DNA from: Dehalococcoidia bacterium
GTDB taxonomy: Bacteria; Chloroflexota; Dehalococcoidia; Dehalococcoidales; RBG-16-60-22
Assembly: GCA_030605045.1 (NCBI GenBank)
Contig: JAUWBK010000041.1
Span: 1 to 8,289, forward strand
Direction: 5' to 3'
Length of the DNA stretch: 8,289 bases
Shown here: one piece after another, positions 1 to 5,827 of the stretch
Numbering within the stretch: position 1 is the stretch's first letter
Layout: every line of letters starts with the position of its first letter
The notes under the pieces: model-generated
Databases searched by the model: none
The model's input: the letters and a program-made list of their open reading frames with translations, nothing else
What the model was told of the DNA's origin: nothing
Made by a program: the position numbers and the translations under genes

Positions 1-1
1 A

Positions 2-358
2 CACGGGCTGACACGAAGTCTTGTGGCTAATATGGTAGAGGGAGTAAGTAGCGGCTTCGATAAGTATCTGGAAATAGTCGGGGTGGGTTACCGAGCGGAA
101 AAAACCGGGGATAAGCTAACCTTTCGCGTGGGATACTCACACCTGGTGGAGGTATCCCCATTACCCGGCATCTCTTTCGCCGTCGAGGGAAACCGGGTCA
201 AGGTCTCCGGTATTGATAAGGAGGTAGTTGGTGAAATGGCGGCCAGAATTCGGAAGATTCGTCCCCCTGACCCCTATAAAGGTAAGGGAATTAGATATGC
301 TGGAGAAATAGTCCGCCTCAAGCCGGGGAAAGCCGGTAAGGTGATTGGGAAGAAGTAA
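2..358 (+). CDS. rplF: 50S ribosomal protein L6, 3' part (5' end outside window)
   Basis: L6 is a primary 23S rRNA-binding protein of the large subunit, near the factor-binding (sarcin-ricin) region. The frame is open from base 2, beginning HGLTRSLVANMVEGV, and ends with TAA at 356-358. This gives 118 residues. Bacterial L6 is usually about 175-180 residues, so roughly 60 N-terminal residues lie upstream. The GTG at 23 is an internal valine codon: the HGLTRSLVANMV context before it is normal L6 sequence. The visible part includes the end of the N-terminal domain and the whole C-terminal domain, with the typical GVGYRAE and PDPYKGKGIRYAGE segments. The tail is basic (KAGKVIGKK), as usual. rplR starts two bases after the stop, which is the standard spc-operon order. 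Identification is secure; only the length is truncated by the window edge. Confidence 0.97.
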   Translation, partial: HGLTRSLVANMVEGVSSGFDKYLEIVGVGYRAEKTGDKLTFRVGYSHLVEVSPLPGISFAVEGNRVKVSGIDKEVVGEMAARIRKIRPPDPYKGKGIRYAGEIVRLKPGKAGKVIGKK

Positions 359-360
359 TT

Positions 361-726
361 ATGGTCAAGAGTACGTCAAAGTTAGCCCGTAACAAAAGAC
401 ATGCCCGAGTTAGATTGAAGGTGAAAGGCACGCCTTCTCGGCCTCGATTGTGCATTTTCCGCAGCTTGAACCATATCTACGCTCAAGTTATTGATGACGC
501 ACAAGGGTATACGTTAGCCTCGGCCTCAACCCTTGACCCGGAAACAAGAAGCGAGACCGATGGCAAAGCCAAGACAAGTAGGGCTGAACTGGTCGGTGCT
601 GTGATTGCGAAACGAGCCTTAAGTAAGGGAATAAAACAAGTAGCCTTTGACCGCGGTGGCTATAAATACCACGGCAGGGTTAAAGCCTTAGCCGAAGCTG
701 CCCGGCAAGGTGGTTTACAATTTTAA
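361..726 (+). CDS. rplR: 50S ribosomal protein L18
   Basis: L18 binds 5S rRNA together with L5 and L25-type proteins and helps dock the 5S particle in the central protuberance. The 121 residues are the normal family length. The N-terminus is strongly basic (KLARNKRHARVRLKVKG), followed by the conserved SRPRLCIFRSLNHIYAQVIDD strand region. The C-terminal half carries AFDRGGYKYHGRVKALAEAAR, a hallmark of the family. The ATG at 361 lies two bases after rplF stops. The SD is only moderate: purine-rich GGGAAGAAG at 347-355 inside the rplF end, so translational coupling to rplF is likely (inference). The stop is TAA at 724-726 and rpsE follows almost directly. Nothing is unusual apart from the close packing. 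Confidence 0.97.
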   Translation: MVKSTSKLARNKRHARVRLKVKGTPSRPRLCIFRSLNHIYAQVIDDAQGYTLASASTLDPETRSETDGKAKTSRAELVGAVIAKRALSKGIKQVAFDRGGYKYHGRVKALAEAARQGGLQF

Positions 727-730
727 GAAG

Positions 731-1267
731 ATGGCTAATTTAATAAAGACAACAATAAGCAAAATAGATACCACCGAACTGGTCCTGAACGATAGACTAA
801 TCTATATCAACCGGGTGGCTAAGGTAATGAAAGGAGGCAAACGCCTCAGATTTAGTGCCCTGGTGGTAACCGGGGATGGTAACGGGCATGTGGGTCTTGG
901 CATTGGCAAAGCTAATGAAGTGCCAGCGGCAATTAATAAAGGTAATGTTGCGGCCAAAAAGAACTTGATTAAAGTGACACTCGCCGGGACCACTATCCCC
1001 CATAAAATAACGATTAGCCTTGGCGCCGCCAGGGTCATGCTCAAACCGGCGGCACCAGGCACCGGTGTTATTGCTGGCGGCAGTGTACGCGCGGTACTTG
1101 AGGCATGCGGCATCAAGGACATTCTGACCAAATCGCTGGGTACCTCCAATCACATCAATGTCGCTAAGGTAACGATGCTTGCCCTCAGCCAGCTTAGAGA
1201 CCCTAAAGAGGAAGTAGCCAAACGCAAGGCAATCATTAGTGACAAGGAGACAGTAACCAGTGGCTAA
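731..1267 (+). CDS. rpsE: 30S ribosomal protein S5
   Basis: S5 sits at the 30S mRNA entry side and contributes to decoding accuracy and helicase activity. From ATG 731 the protein has 178 residues. The N-terminal dsRBD-like domain covers about residues 21-86, with INRVAKVMKGGKRLRFSALV and GDGNGHVGLGIGKANEVPAAI. The C-terminal domain follows with GTGVIAGGSVRAVLEACGIKDILTKSLG at about 110-138. An in-frame GTG at 710 would add seven residues (MVYNFKK) by reading through the rplR end. I prefer ATG 731, four bases after the rplR stop, because MANLIK begins more naturally. Neither start has a well-placed SD: AAGGTGGT at 707-714 is 16 bases from 731 and overlaps the GTG. Coupled re-initiation from rplR is therefore plausible. 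The end overlaps rpmD by 8 bases. Confidence 0.96.
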   Translation: MANLIKTTISKIDTTELVLNDRLIYINRVAKVMKGGKRLRFSALVVTGDGNGHVGLGIGKANEVPAAINKGNVAAKKNLIKVTLAGTTIPHKITISLGAARVMLKPAAPGTGVIAGGSVRAVLEACGIKDILTKSLGTSNHINVAKVTMLALSQLRDPKEEVAKRKAIISDKETVTSG

Positions 1268-1445
1268 ATTGCGCATCACCTGGGTCAAAAGTGGTATTGG
1301 CTATAAGGAAACTCAGAAGAAAACTTTAGCCACTCTCGGTTTTCACCGACTAAACCAGAGTGTCATCCATGATGATTCAATGTCAATTCGAGGTATGATT
1401 AATAAAGTGAGACATCTAGTTAAGGTGGAGGAAGTAAACTCGTGA
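1260..1445 (+). CDS. rpmD: 50S ribosomal protein L30
   Basis: L30 is a small 23S rRNA-binding protein of the large subunit and is not universal in bacteria. The 61-residue product is the usual bacterial length. It shows the family pattern: LRITWVKSGIGYKETQKKTLATLGFHRL, then a conserved H-D pair, then SIRGMINKVRHLVKVEE at the C-terminus. It starts at GTG 1260, inside the last codons of rpsE (8-base overlap). An SD core AGGAG at 1245-1249 stands 10 bases before the start and supports the GTG. The stop TGA at 1443-1445 overlaps the rplO start as GTGA. The position between S5 and L15 matches the spc operon order, so identification is secure despite the small size. Confidence 0.96.
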   Translation: MAKLRITWVKSGIGYKETQKKTLATLGFHRLNQSVIHDDSMSIRGMINKVRHLVKVEEVNS

Positions 1446-1906
1446 GGCAGGATAATCTCTCCCCACTCCCTGGCTCCAAGCGCACCAGGAAACGAGTCGG
1501 ACGTGGGGATGGCAGTGGTCATGGCACCTACTCCGGGCGAGGTTTAAAAGGACAGAAGTCCCGCAGTGGTTACAAGATGCGTCCGGGCTTTGAAGGCGGG
1601 CAGTTGCCTTTAATCAAGCGCCTGCCCCGAAAGCGTGGCTTTGTCAACATTTTCCGCATCGAGTACAACATTGTCAATTTAGATAAACTTAATCTCTTTG
1701 AATCCGGGAGCGAAGTAACACCAGAAAAATTGTTAGCTGCCGGGCTGGTAAAATCATTGCGTAAGCCAATTAAGATTCTGGCTAATGGTGAGGTAAGTCA
1801 ACCCTTCGTCGTCAAGGCAAACAAGTTTTCCGCAGCCGCTAAAGCCAAGATAGAGGCAGCCGGGGGTAAAGCCGAGGAGGTGGAATATGCGGCCAAGGCA
1901 AAGTAA
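1442..1906 (+). CDS. rplO: 50S ribosomal protein L15
   Basis: L15 is a late-assembly protein of the large subunit that contacts many 23S domains. The product has 154 residues, slightly longer than the roughly 144-150 typical. The N-terminal extended arm is glycine- and arginine-rich: SPLPGSKRTRKRVGRG, then GSGHGTYSGRGLKGQKSRSG, then the FEGGQLPLIKRLPRKRGF signature. The globular part includes a VNLDKLNLF strand and ends in an alanine/lysine-rich helix (KAKIEAAGGKAEEVEYAAKAK). The start is GTG 1442, overlapping the rpmD stop by four bases (GTGA), with GGAGG at 1427-1431, 10 bases upstream. The final 20 bases also encode the start of secY. The GTYSGRGLKGQK form, rather than the GKTSGRGHKGQK form of proteobacteria, fits Chloroflexota or related groups (from memory). 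Confidence 0.97.
   Translation: MRQDNLSPLPGSKRTRKRVGRGDGSGHGTYSGRGLKGQKSRSGYKMRPGFEGGQLPLIKRLPRKRGFVNIFRIEYNIVNLDKLNLFESGSEVTPEKLLAAGLVKSLRKPIKILANGEVSQPFVVKANKFSAAAKAKIEAAGGKAEEVEYAAKAK
1874..1880 (+). promoter_or_regulatory. Shine-Dalgarno site deciding the secY start
   Basis: GAGGAGG lies inside the last codons of rplO and ends six bases before ATG 1887. It supports the long SecY start, which overlaps rplO by 20 bases. The alternative ATG at 1926 has no comparable purine tract before it. Confidence 0.7.
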
Positions 1907-3197
1907 GCCACGATTGCTTCAGGCAATGTTCGATGCCTTCAGTTTGCCTGATTTAAGGCGCCGTATCCTGCTTACCATAGGTATTCTGGTAATCTTTCGC
2001 TTTGTCGCTCACGTGCCCCTTCCCGGGGTGGACATTAACGCCTTGCAGGCGTTGTTCGACCGGAATGCACTACTGGGTATGCTTGACATGTTCAGCGGCG
2101 GCGCCATGAGGCGGCTCAGCGTAGCGGCGATGGGTGTCTATCCCTACATCACGGCTTCAATTATCATGATGCTGCTGGTGCCGGTTATCCCACGGCTGCA
2201 AGCCCTTTCCCGAGAGGGAGAGGCGGGCAGAAACAAGATTAACCTGATTACCCACTGGCTGGTGATACCCTTAGCCTCCGTTCAGGGCTATGGACAGTTA
2301 GTTTATTTCCAGCGTGAGGGCGTTATCAGTAATACTGCCGCTTTACCAATGGTAGCTATGGTTCTATCACTGGTAGCTGGTACCATATTCTGTGTCTGGT
2401 TGGGTGAGCTTATTACCGAATATGGTATTGGCAACGGTATATCAATTATAATCTTTGGCGGTATCGTCGCCGGCCTGCCGGAAATGATTGGTCAAGGTTT
2501 CATGGCTAGGGAACAGTTTGCTGGGCTAACTGCCTATGTACTCATTGTTGTCCTCACCATTGCAGTCATCGTCATCTTCACCGAGGCACACCGCCGCATC
2601 CCGGTGCAATATGCCAAGAGCGTCTTCCGTAGCGGTCGGATGTATCGACAATCAGGAACAACTCATATCCCACTGCGGGTAAACAGTGCTGGAATGATAC
2701 CGCTTATCTTTGCCATGTCGCTGGTACTCTTTCCAGGTATTGTCGCCAGCTACTTTGTCAATCCGGTAGAACCTAATTTCGCCAATATGATTATGGACCT
2801 ATTTAGACCCAATGCTCCCCTGCCTCTAGGCTTGTTCTACTGGGGTCTCTATTTTACCATGGCGGTTGCCTTTGCCTTCTTTTATACTATGATAATCTTT
2901 CAACAGCAGGATTTGCCCGGTGTCTTACAGCGCCAGGGAGGCTTTATCCCTGGCATCCGGCCGGGGAAAACCACCGCCACTTACCTCAACGGAGTCATTA
3001 ACCGCATTACTTGGGGAGGAGCCCTTTTCTTGGGTTGTGTGGCGGTAATGCCTTTTGTGGCGCGACAAATTACTAATGTGCAGGTGATACAGCTATCCAG
3101 CCTGGGCTTAATTATTATGGTTGGCGTCGTTTTGGATACCATGAAGCAACTTGAGGCGCAACTGGTCATGCGGCGCTATGAAGGTTTCATCAGATAG
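1887..3197 (+). CDS. secY: Protein translocase channel subunit SecY
   Basis: SecY forms the membrane pore of the SecYEG translocon for Sec-dependent export and membrane insertion. The 436-residue protein has the ten hydrophobic segments expected: about 27-45, 80-100, 120-140, 153-173, 183-200, 214-232, 268-290, 313-338, 375-393 and 401-418. The first segment is followed by the VPLPGVD motif, and a plug-like stretch (GMLDMFSGGAMRRLSVAAMG) lies at 64-83. The cytosolic loop GGFIPGIRPG at 351-360 contains R358, matching the conserved C5-loop arginine (E. coli R357) needed for SecA-driven transport. The GEAGRNKIN and RRIPVQYAKS loops are also conserved. The SD at 1874-1880 supports ATG 1887, which gives about 13 residues ahead of the usual MFDAFSLPDLRRR-type beginning. 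It is coupled to rplO by overlap and followed by adk after 32 bases. Confidence 0.97.
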   Translation: MRPRQSKPRLLQAMFDAFSLPDLRRRILLTIGILVIFRFVAHVPLPGVDINALQALFDRNALLGMLDMFSGGAMRRLSVAAMGVYPYITASIIMMLLVPVIPRLQALSREGEAGRNKINLITHWLVIPLASVQGYGQLVYFQREGVISNTAALPMVAMVLSLVAGTIFCVWLGELITEYGIGNGISIIIFGGIVAGLPEMIGQGFMAREQFAGLTAYVLIVVLTIAVIVIFTEAHRRIPVQYAKSVFRSGRMYRQSGTTHIPLRVNSAGMIPLIFAMSLVLFPGIVASYFVNPVEPNFANMIMDLFRPNAPLPLGLFYWGLYFTMAVAFAFFYTMIIFQQQDLPGVLQRQGGFIPGIRPGKTTATYLNGVINRITWGGALFLGCVAVMPFVARQITNVQVIQLSSLGLIIMVGVVLDTMKQLEAQLVMRRYEGFIR

Positions 3198-3217
3198 ATG
3201 CGTGAGGATTTATAAAA

Positions 3218-3223
3218 GAGGAG
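3218..3223 (+). promoter_or_regulatory. Shine-Dalgarno site deciding the TTG start of adk
   Basis: GAGGAG ends six bases before TTG 3230. The encoded MYTIFLGAPGAGKGT places the P-loop at residues 7-15, as in other adenylate kinases, so the TTG start is supported both by the SD and by the family N-terminus. No ATG occurs in frame nearby. Confidence 0.75.
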
Positions 3224-3229
3224 TAAAAA

Positions 3230-3892
3230 TTGTATACTATTTTTCTAGGAGCTCCCGGGGCGGGTAAAGGTACTCAAGCGGCGGCGGTCGCTCAGGAGCT
3301 GAATTTAGCCCATATTGCTTCTGGTGACCTGTTTCGTCAGGCACTGGAGCAAGGGACCGAATTAGGCAGACAGGCGAAGTCTTATATGGAGAAAGGAGTG
3401 CTGGTCCCTGACGAAATAACCATACAAATGGTTCTAGCGCGGTTATCAGCTCCAGACTGTGAAACCGGGGTAATTCTGGACGGCTTTCCCCGGAACCTAG
3501 CACAGGCGGAAGCGTTGGATAAAGCTTTTGTCGAGCAGAATAAAGCTATAGATAAAGTAGTTTATATTAAAGTCTCCGAAGAGGAGCTCATAAAGCGGCT
3601 AAGCGGACGCTGGATTTGTCGTCGTTGCCAGACAGTTTATAATATAATAGACTCTCCCCCTGAAGTCAGGGGTAAGTGCGATAAGTGTGGTGGTGAATTA
3701 TATCAACGCCCTGATGATACTCCACAAACCGTGAAAAAACGAATAGAGGTCTATTTTGCGGAGACGGCACCGCTTATTGACTACTATGCCCGAAGGGGTA
3801 AGTTATTAGAAATTGACGGAAAGGGAAGCGTCGATGAGGTGACGCGGAGAATCGTGGCCGTCCTCCATAAGGAAGAGTTCGTCACTAGATGA
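3230..3892 (+). CDS. adk: Adenylate kinase, zinc-lid type
   Basis: This cytosolic enzyme interconverts ATP + AMP and 2 ADP, setting adenylate energy charge. It has 220 residues, which is the long-form length. The P-loop GAPGAGKGT is at residues 7-15. The AMP-site segments are IASGDLFR and GVILDGFPRNLAQAEAL. The lid (about 126-164) carries four cysteines, C130, C133, C150 and C153, in two CXXC pairs, so a structural zinc is expected, as in Gram-positive and many other non-enteric enzymes. The catalytic arginines are visible in SGRWICR and QRPDDTPQTVKKRIEVY. The TTG start is set by the SD at 3218-3223. It follows secY and overlaps map by four bases (ATGA), the common secY-adk-map arrangement outside proteobacteria. 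A palindrome and a promoter-like box lie inside the lid-coding region. Confidence 0.98.
   Translation: MYTIFLGAPGAGKGTQAAAVAQELNLAHIASGDLFRQALEQGTELGRQAKSYMEKGVLVPDEITIQMVLARLSAPDCETGVILDGFPRNLAQAEALDKAFVEQNKAIDKVVYIKVSEEELIKRLSGRWICRRCQTVYNIIDSPPEVRGKCDKCGGELYQRPDDTPQTVKKRIEVYFAETAPLIDYYARRGKLLEIDGKGSVDEVTRRIVAVLHKEEFVTR
3616..3648 (+). promoter_or_regulatory. Possible internal sigma-70-type promoter inside adk (weak)
   Basis: TTGTCG at 3616-3621 (four of six bases of a -35 box) is 16 bases from a perfect TATAAT at 3638-3643. A second TATAAT overlaps it at 3643-3648. It would drive map, infA and the genes downstream. The tract lies in coding sequence for Q-T-V-Y-N-I-I-D, so the AT-rich match may be chance. 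No experimental or comparative support is available here. Confidence 0.2.
3657..3672. repeat. 16-base perfect-arm palindrome in adk
   Basis: CCCCTGA and TCAGGGG are exact inverted arms separated by AG. In RNA this could give a short GC-rich hairpin (six pairs with a four-base loop). No T-run follows, so it is not a terminator. It begins eight bases after the double TATAAT. It also encodes part of the lid (P-P-E-V-R-G), so it may be coincidental. Confidence 0.6.
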
Positions 3893-4647
3893 GTATCATC
3901 ATCAAAACTGATGAGGAGATTGACGCGATGCGGCAAGCCGGGAGAATCGTGGCCGCCATATTAGAAATACTGAGTAAACAAATAAAAGCAGGGACGGAAA
4001 CCAGAGAGTTGGATAATATCGTCGCGAGAGAAGTAAAGAGGCGTGGAGCCAAATCTTCGTTTCAGGGATACCGAGGATTTCCAGCCAATCTCTGCGTGTC
4101 AGTAAATGATGAGATAGTGCACGGGATTCCGGGAAAGCGGGTATTGCGTGAGGGTGATATTGTCTCCCTTGACTTCGGTGCCATTTTTAAGGGTTTTCAG
4201 GCTGATGCGGCGGTGACCGTGGCGGTCGGAAAGGTAAACGAAAAAGCAAAAGGGCTCATTGAAACTACGGAGGGTACTCTAGAGACAGGTATTAATGCTG
4301 CCCGTTCTGGGGCAAGATTGGGGGATATTTCCGCCACCATTCAGAATTATGCGGAGTCAAGAGGTTATTCGGTGGTGCGTGAGTATACCGGGCACGGCAT
4401 TGGACGAGAGATGCATGAGGAACCACAAATACCTAATTTTGGACTGCCAGGCTCGGGACCGGTACTTAAAAAGGGCATGACTTTTGCCCTTGAACCCATG
4501 GTGAATGTTGGCGACTGGCGCACCCGGGTTGGTGATAACCACTGGACGGTATTTACTGCCGATGGCAGTCTTTCGGCACACTTTGAACATACTATTGTCA
4601 TTACTGATGGTGAACCGGAGGTGCTGACTAGAGGAGTTTATGCCTAA
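3889..4647 (+). CDS. map: Type I methionine aminopeptidase
   Basis: The enzyme removes the initiator methionine co-translationally from proteins with a small second residue. The 252 residues match the short bacterial type Ia form, which lacks an N-terminal zinc-finger or SH3 extension. All five metal ligands of the pita-bread fold can be placed: D95 (SLDFG), D106 (QADAAVT), H169 (GHGIGREMHEEP), E202 (ALEPMV) and E233 (FEHTIVIT). The usual substrate-binding histidine is in NDEIVHGIPG. The start ATG 3889 overlaps the adk stop as ATGA, with AAGGAAGAG at 3869-3877 as a moderate SD 11 bases upstream, so coupling with adk is expected. The end overlaps infA by eight bases. Its place beside ribosomal genes fits its action at the ribosome exit tunnel. 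Confidence 0.98.
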   Translation: MSIIIKTDEEIDAMRQAGRIVAAILEILSKQIKAGTETRELDNIVAREVKRRGAKSSFQGYRGFPANLCVSVNDEIVHGIPGKRVLREGDIVSLDFGAIFKGFQADAAVTVAVGKVNEKAKGLIETTEGTLETGINAARSGARLGDISATIQNYAESRGYSVVREYTGHGIGREMHEEPQIPNFGLPGSGPVLKKGMTFALEPMVNVGDWRTRVGDNHWTVFTADGSLSAHFEHTIVITDGEPEVLTRGVYA

Positions 4648-4858
4648 GAAAGAGACAATTGAGGTTGAGGGAACAGTATTGGAAGCGCTACCTAATGCCA
4701 TGTTTCGCGTTGAGTTAGCTAACGGGCATATGGTACTGGCGCATATTTCGGGCAAGATAAGAATGCATTATATTAGAGTCTTACCTGGTGACAAGGTCTT
4801 GATCGAGCTTTCTCCCTATGACCTGAGTCGAGGTAGGATTATCTATCGGTTTAAGTAA
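4640..4858 (+). CDS. infA: Translation initiation factor IF-1
   Basis: IF-1 binds the 30S A site with IF-2 and IF-3 during initiation. The 72-residue product is exactly the usual size and is a single S1-like OB fold. Family signatures are nearly intact: IEVEGTVLEALPNAMFRVEL, then NGHMVLAHISGKIRMHYIRVLPGD, and the C-terminal ELSPYDLSRGRIIYRFK. The ATG at 4640 lies inside the last codons of map (8-base overlap). The SD GAGGAG at 4631-4636 is only three bases from the start, shorter than the usual 5-10, but the N-terminus MPKKETIEVEG matches the family and no other start fits. Its location between map and rpmJ is standard for Firmicutes, Chloroflexota and similar phyla. Confidence 0.98.
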   Translation: MPKKETIEVEGTVLEALPNAMFRVELANGHMVLAHISGKIRMHYIRVLPGDKVLIELSPYDLSRGRIIYRFK

Positions 4859-4877
4859 GGGCGAAGGATTTAAGACG

Positions 4878-4991
4878 ATGAAAGTTAGAGCTTCAGTCAA
4901 AGTTAGATGTGAAAAGTGTAAAGTGGTAAAACGGCGGGGGGTGGTCAGGATTATTTGTTCCAACCCGAAGCATAAGCAGCGGCAAGGATAA
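4878..4991 (+). CDS. rpmJ: 50S ribosomal protein L36, zinc-binding form
   Basis: This very small gene encodes 37 residues, starting MKVRASVKVRCEKCKVVKRR and ending SNPKHKQRQG, the normal L36 length. The zinc-ribbon ligands are complete: C11, C14, C27 and H32 (the C+ form). L36 binds 23S rRNA near the peptidyl transferase and factor-binding regions and is a late-assembly protein. AAGGA at 4864-4868 stands nine bases before the ATG. It lies between infA (19-base gap) and rpsM (22-base gap), the conserved order in which L36 opens the alpha-operon block. No zinc-independent paralogue is present in this window. Confidence 0.97.
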   Translation: MKVRASVKVRCEKCKVVKRRGVVRIICSNPKHKQRQG

Positions 4992-5000
4992 AAATGAGGT

Positions 5001-5007
5001 AAGGAGG
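5001..5007 (+). promoter_or_regulatory. Strong Shine-Dalgarno site of rpsM
   Basis: AAGGAGG ends six bases before ATG 5014, a near-ideal site. The gap from rpmJ is only 22 bases, so there is no room for a separate structured leader such as the S4-binding pseudoknot of the E. coli alpha operon, unless it folds with rpmJ coding sequence. Confidence 0.75.
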
Positions 5008-5013
5008 AAGTAG

Positions 5014-5403
5014 ATGGCACGTATCGCCGGAGTAGATATACCTAGAGATAAGCACGCCTGGGTTTCACTGCAGTATATTTATGGTATTGGCCCCACCTTG
5101 AGCCGGAAGATCCTGGCTCAAACCAAGATCAGTCCTGATACCAAGGTGAGCGACCTTACCGAAGAGGAAGTCAATCGTCTGCGCGAGACCATTGACAAAC
5201 AGTACAAGGTTGAGGGTGAGCTTAGGCGAGAGACTAACCTTAACATCAAACGCCTCATTGAGATTGGGAGCTATCGTGGTAGCCGGCATCGTCGTAACCT
5301 GCCATCTCGGGGACAGCGAACCAGAACCAATGCCCGCGCTCGACGTGGTGAACGCAAGACGGTAGCCGGCAGAGGACAGAGGCGCGGCATGGCTAAGAAA
5401 TAA
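5014..5403 (+). CDS. rpsM: 30S ribosomal protein S13
   Basis: S13 sits in the 30S head, contacts P-site tRNA through its basic tail and forms inter-subunit bridges. The 129 residues are slightly longer than the usual 115-125. The N-terminus MARIAGVDIPRDKHAWVSLQYIYGIG contains the helix-two-turn-helix entry motif. The central EGELRRETNLNIKRLIEIGSYRG is followed by the diagnostic RHRRNLPSRGQRTRTNARARRG at 91-112. The extra length is a basic C-terminal tail, KTVAGRGQRRGMAKK. The start ATG 5014 has a near-ideal SD at 5001-5007. It follows rpmJ and precedes rpsK with a 19-base gap, as in canonical alpha operons. Codon use resembles the neighbours. Confidence 0.98.
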   Translation: MARIAGVDIPRDKHAWVSLQYIYGIGPTLSRKILAQTKISPDTKVSDLTEEEVNRLRETIDKQYKVEGELRRETNLNIKRLIEIGSYRGSRHRRNLPSRGQRTRTNARARRGERKTVAGRGQRRGMAKK

Positions 5404-5422
5404 TTGAGCAAAGGAGAGCAGG

Positions 5423-5815
5423 ATGCCACAAAAGAAGCGAGCCAAGGCAAGACGGCGGGAACGCAAGGCTATTCCCGTTGGCAAAGCCTATATTCAATCT
5501 ACCTTTAACAACACCATAGTAACTCTCACTGACCCTGAGGGAAATGTTATCGCCTGGGGAAGCTCCGGAACCGCCGGATTCAAGGGCTCACGCAAAGGTA
5601 CCCCCTACGCCGCTCAGATGGCAGCTCGAGAGGCAGTACGGAAAGCCATGGTGCACGGCCTGCGTCAAGTGGAGGTATATGTTAAGGGCCCGGGCAGCGG
5701 TCGTGAGGCAGCCATTCGTTCCCTCCAGAGTTCAGGCCTTTATATTACCGGCATTAGGGATGTAACCCCCATTCCACACAACGGTTGCCGCCCGCCGAAG
5801 AAGAGACGAGTGTAG
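5423..5815 (+). CDS. rpsK: 30S ribosomal protein S11
   Basis: S11 lies on the 30S platform, forming part of the E-site region and interacting with S6, S18 and S21-type proteins. The 130 residues match the family. A basic N-terminal tail (KKRAKARRRERK) precedes AYIQSTFNNTIVTLTDPEGN and AWGSSGTAGFKGSRKGTPYAAQ. The conserved C-terminal block GPGSGREAAIRSLQ, ITGIRDVTPIPHNGCRPPKKRRV is essentially complete. The SD AAGGAG at 5411-5416 is six bases before ATG 5423. It sits between rpsM and rpsD, with gaps of 19 and 12 bases, so co-transcription is expected. Nothing is missing or odd. Confidence 0.98.
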   Translation: MPQKKRAKARRRERKAIPVGKAYIQSTFNNTIVTLTDPEGNVIAWGSSGTAGFKGSRKGTPYAAQMAAREAVRKAMVHGLRQVEVYVKGPGSGREAAIRSLQSSGLYITGIRDVTPIPHNGCRPPKKRRV

Positions 5816-5827
5816 AAGAGAGGAGAA

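Noticed and set aside
797..1288. Long minus-strand open frame (163 codons) opposite rpsE
   Set aside because: It lies entirely across a certain S5 gene and its product has no recognisable family pattern; it is a shadow of biased codon use.
2428..2452. TTGGCA and TATAAT boxes inside secY
   Set aside because: The spacing is 13 bases, too short for a sigma-70 promoter, and the AT-rich box encodes isoleucines of a membrane segment.
3198..3215. Four-codon mini-ORF (ATG to TAA, M-R-D-L) directly after the secY stop
   Set aside because: It has no well-spaced SD and is too short to judge; ATG and stop triplets in a 32-base gap are expected by chance.
3846..3955. 15-base direct repeat GGAGAATCGTGGCCG at 3846-3860 (end of adk) and 3941-3955 (start of map)
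   Set aside because: Both copies are in codon phase and encode RIVA in normal helices of two unrelated families; only two copies and no flanking similarity, so coincidence is the simplest reading.
4357..4755. Minus-strand open frame opposite map and infA
   Set aside because: Both genes on the + strand are certain, and the antisense product shows no domain.
5065..5484. Minus-strand open frame opposite rpsM and rpsK
   Set aside because: It covers two certain ribosomal genes and their gap and looks like the complement of basic coding sequence.
5564..5578. Small inverted repeat TCCGG/CCGGA in rpsK
   Set aside because: A five-base stem in conserved coding sequence with no T-run is within chance expectation.
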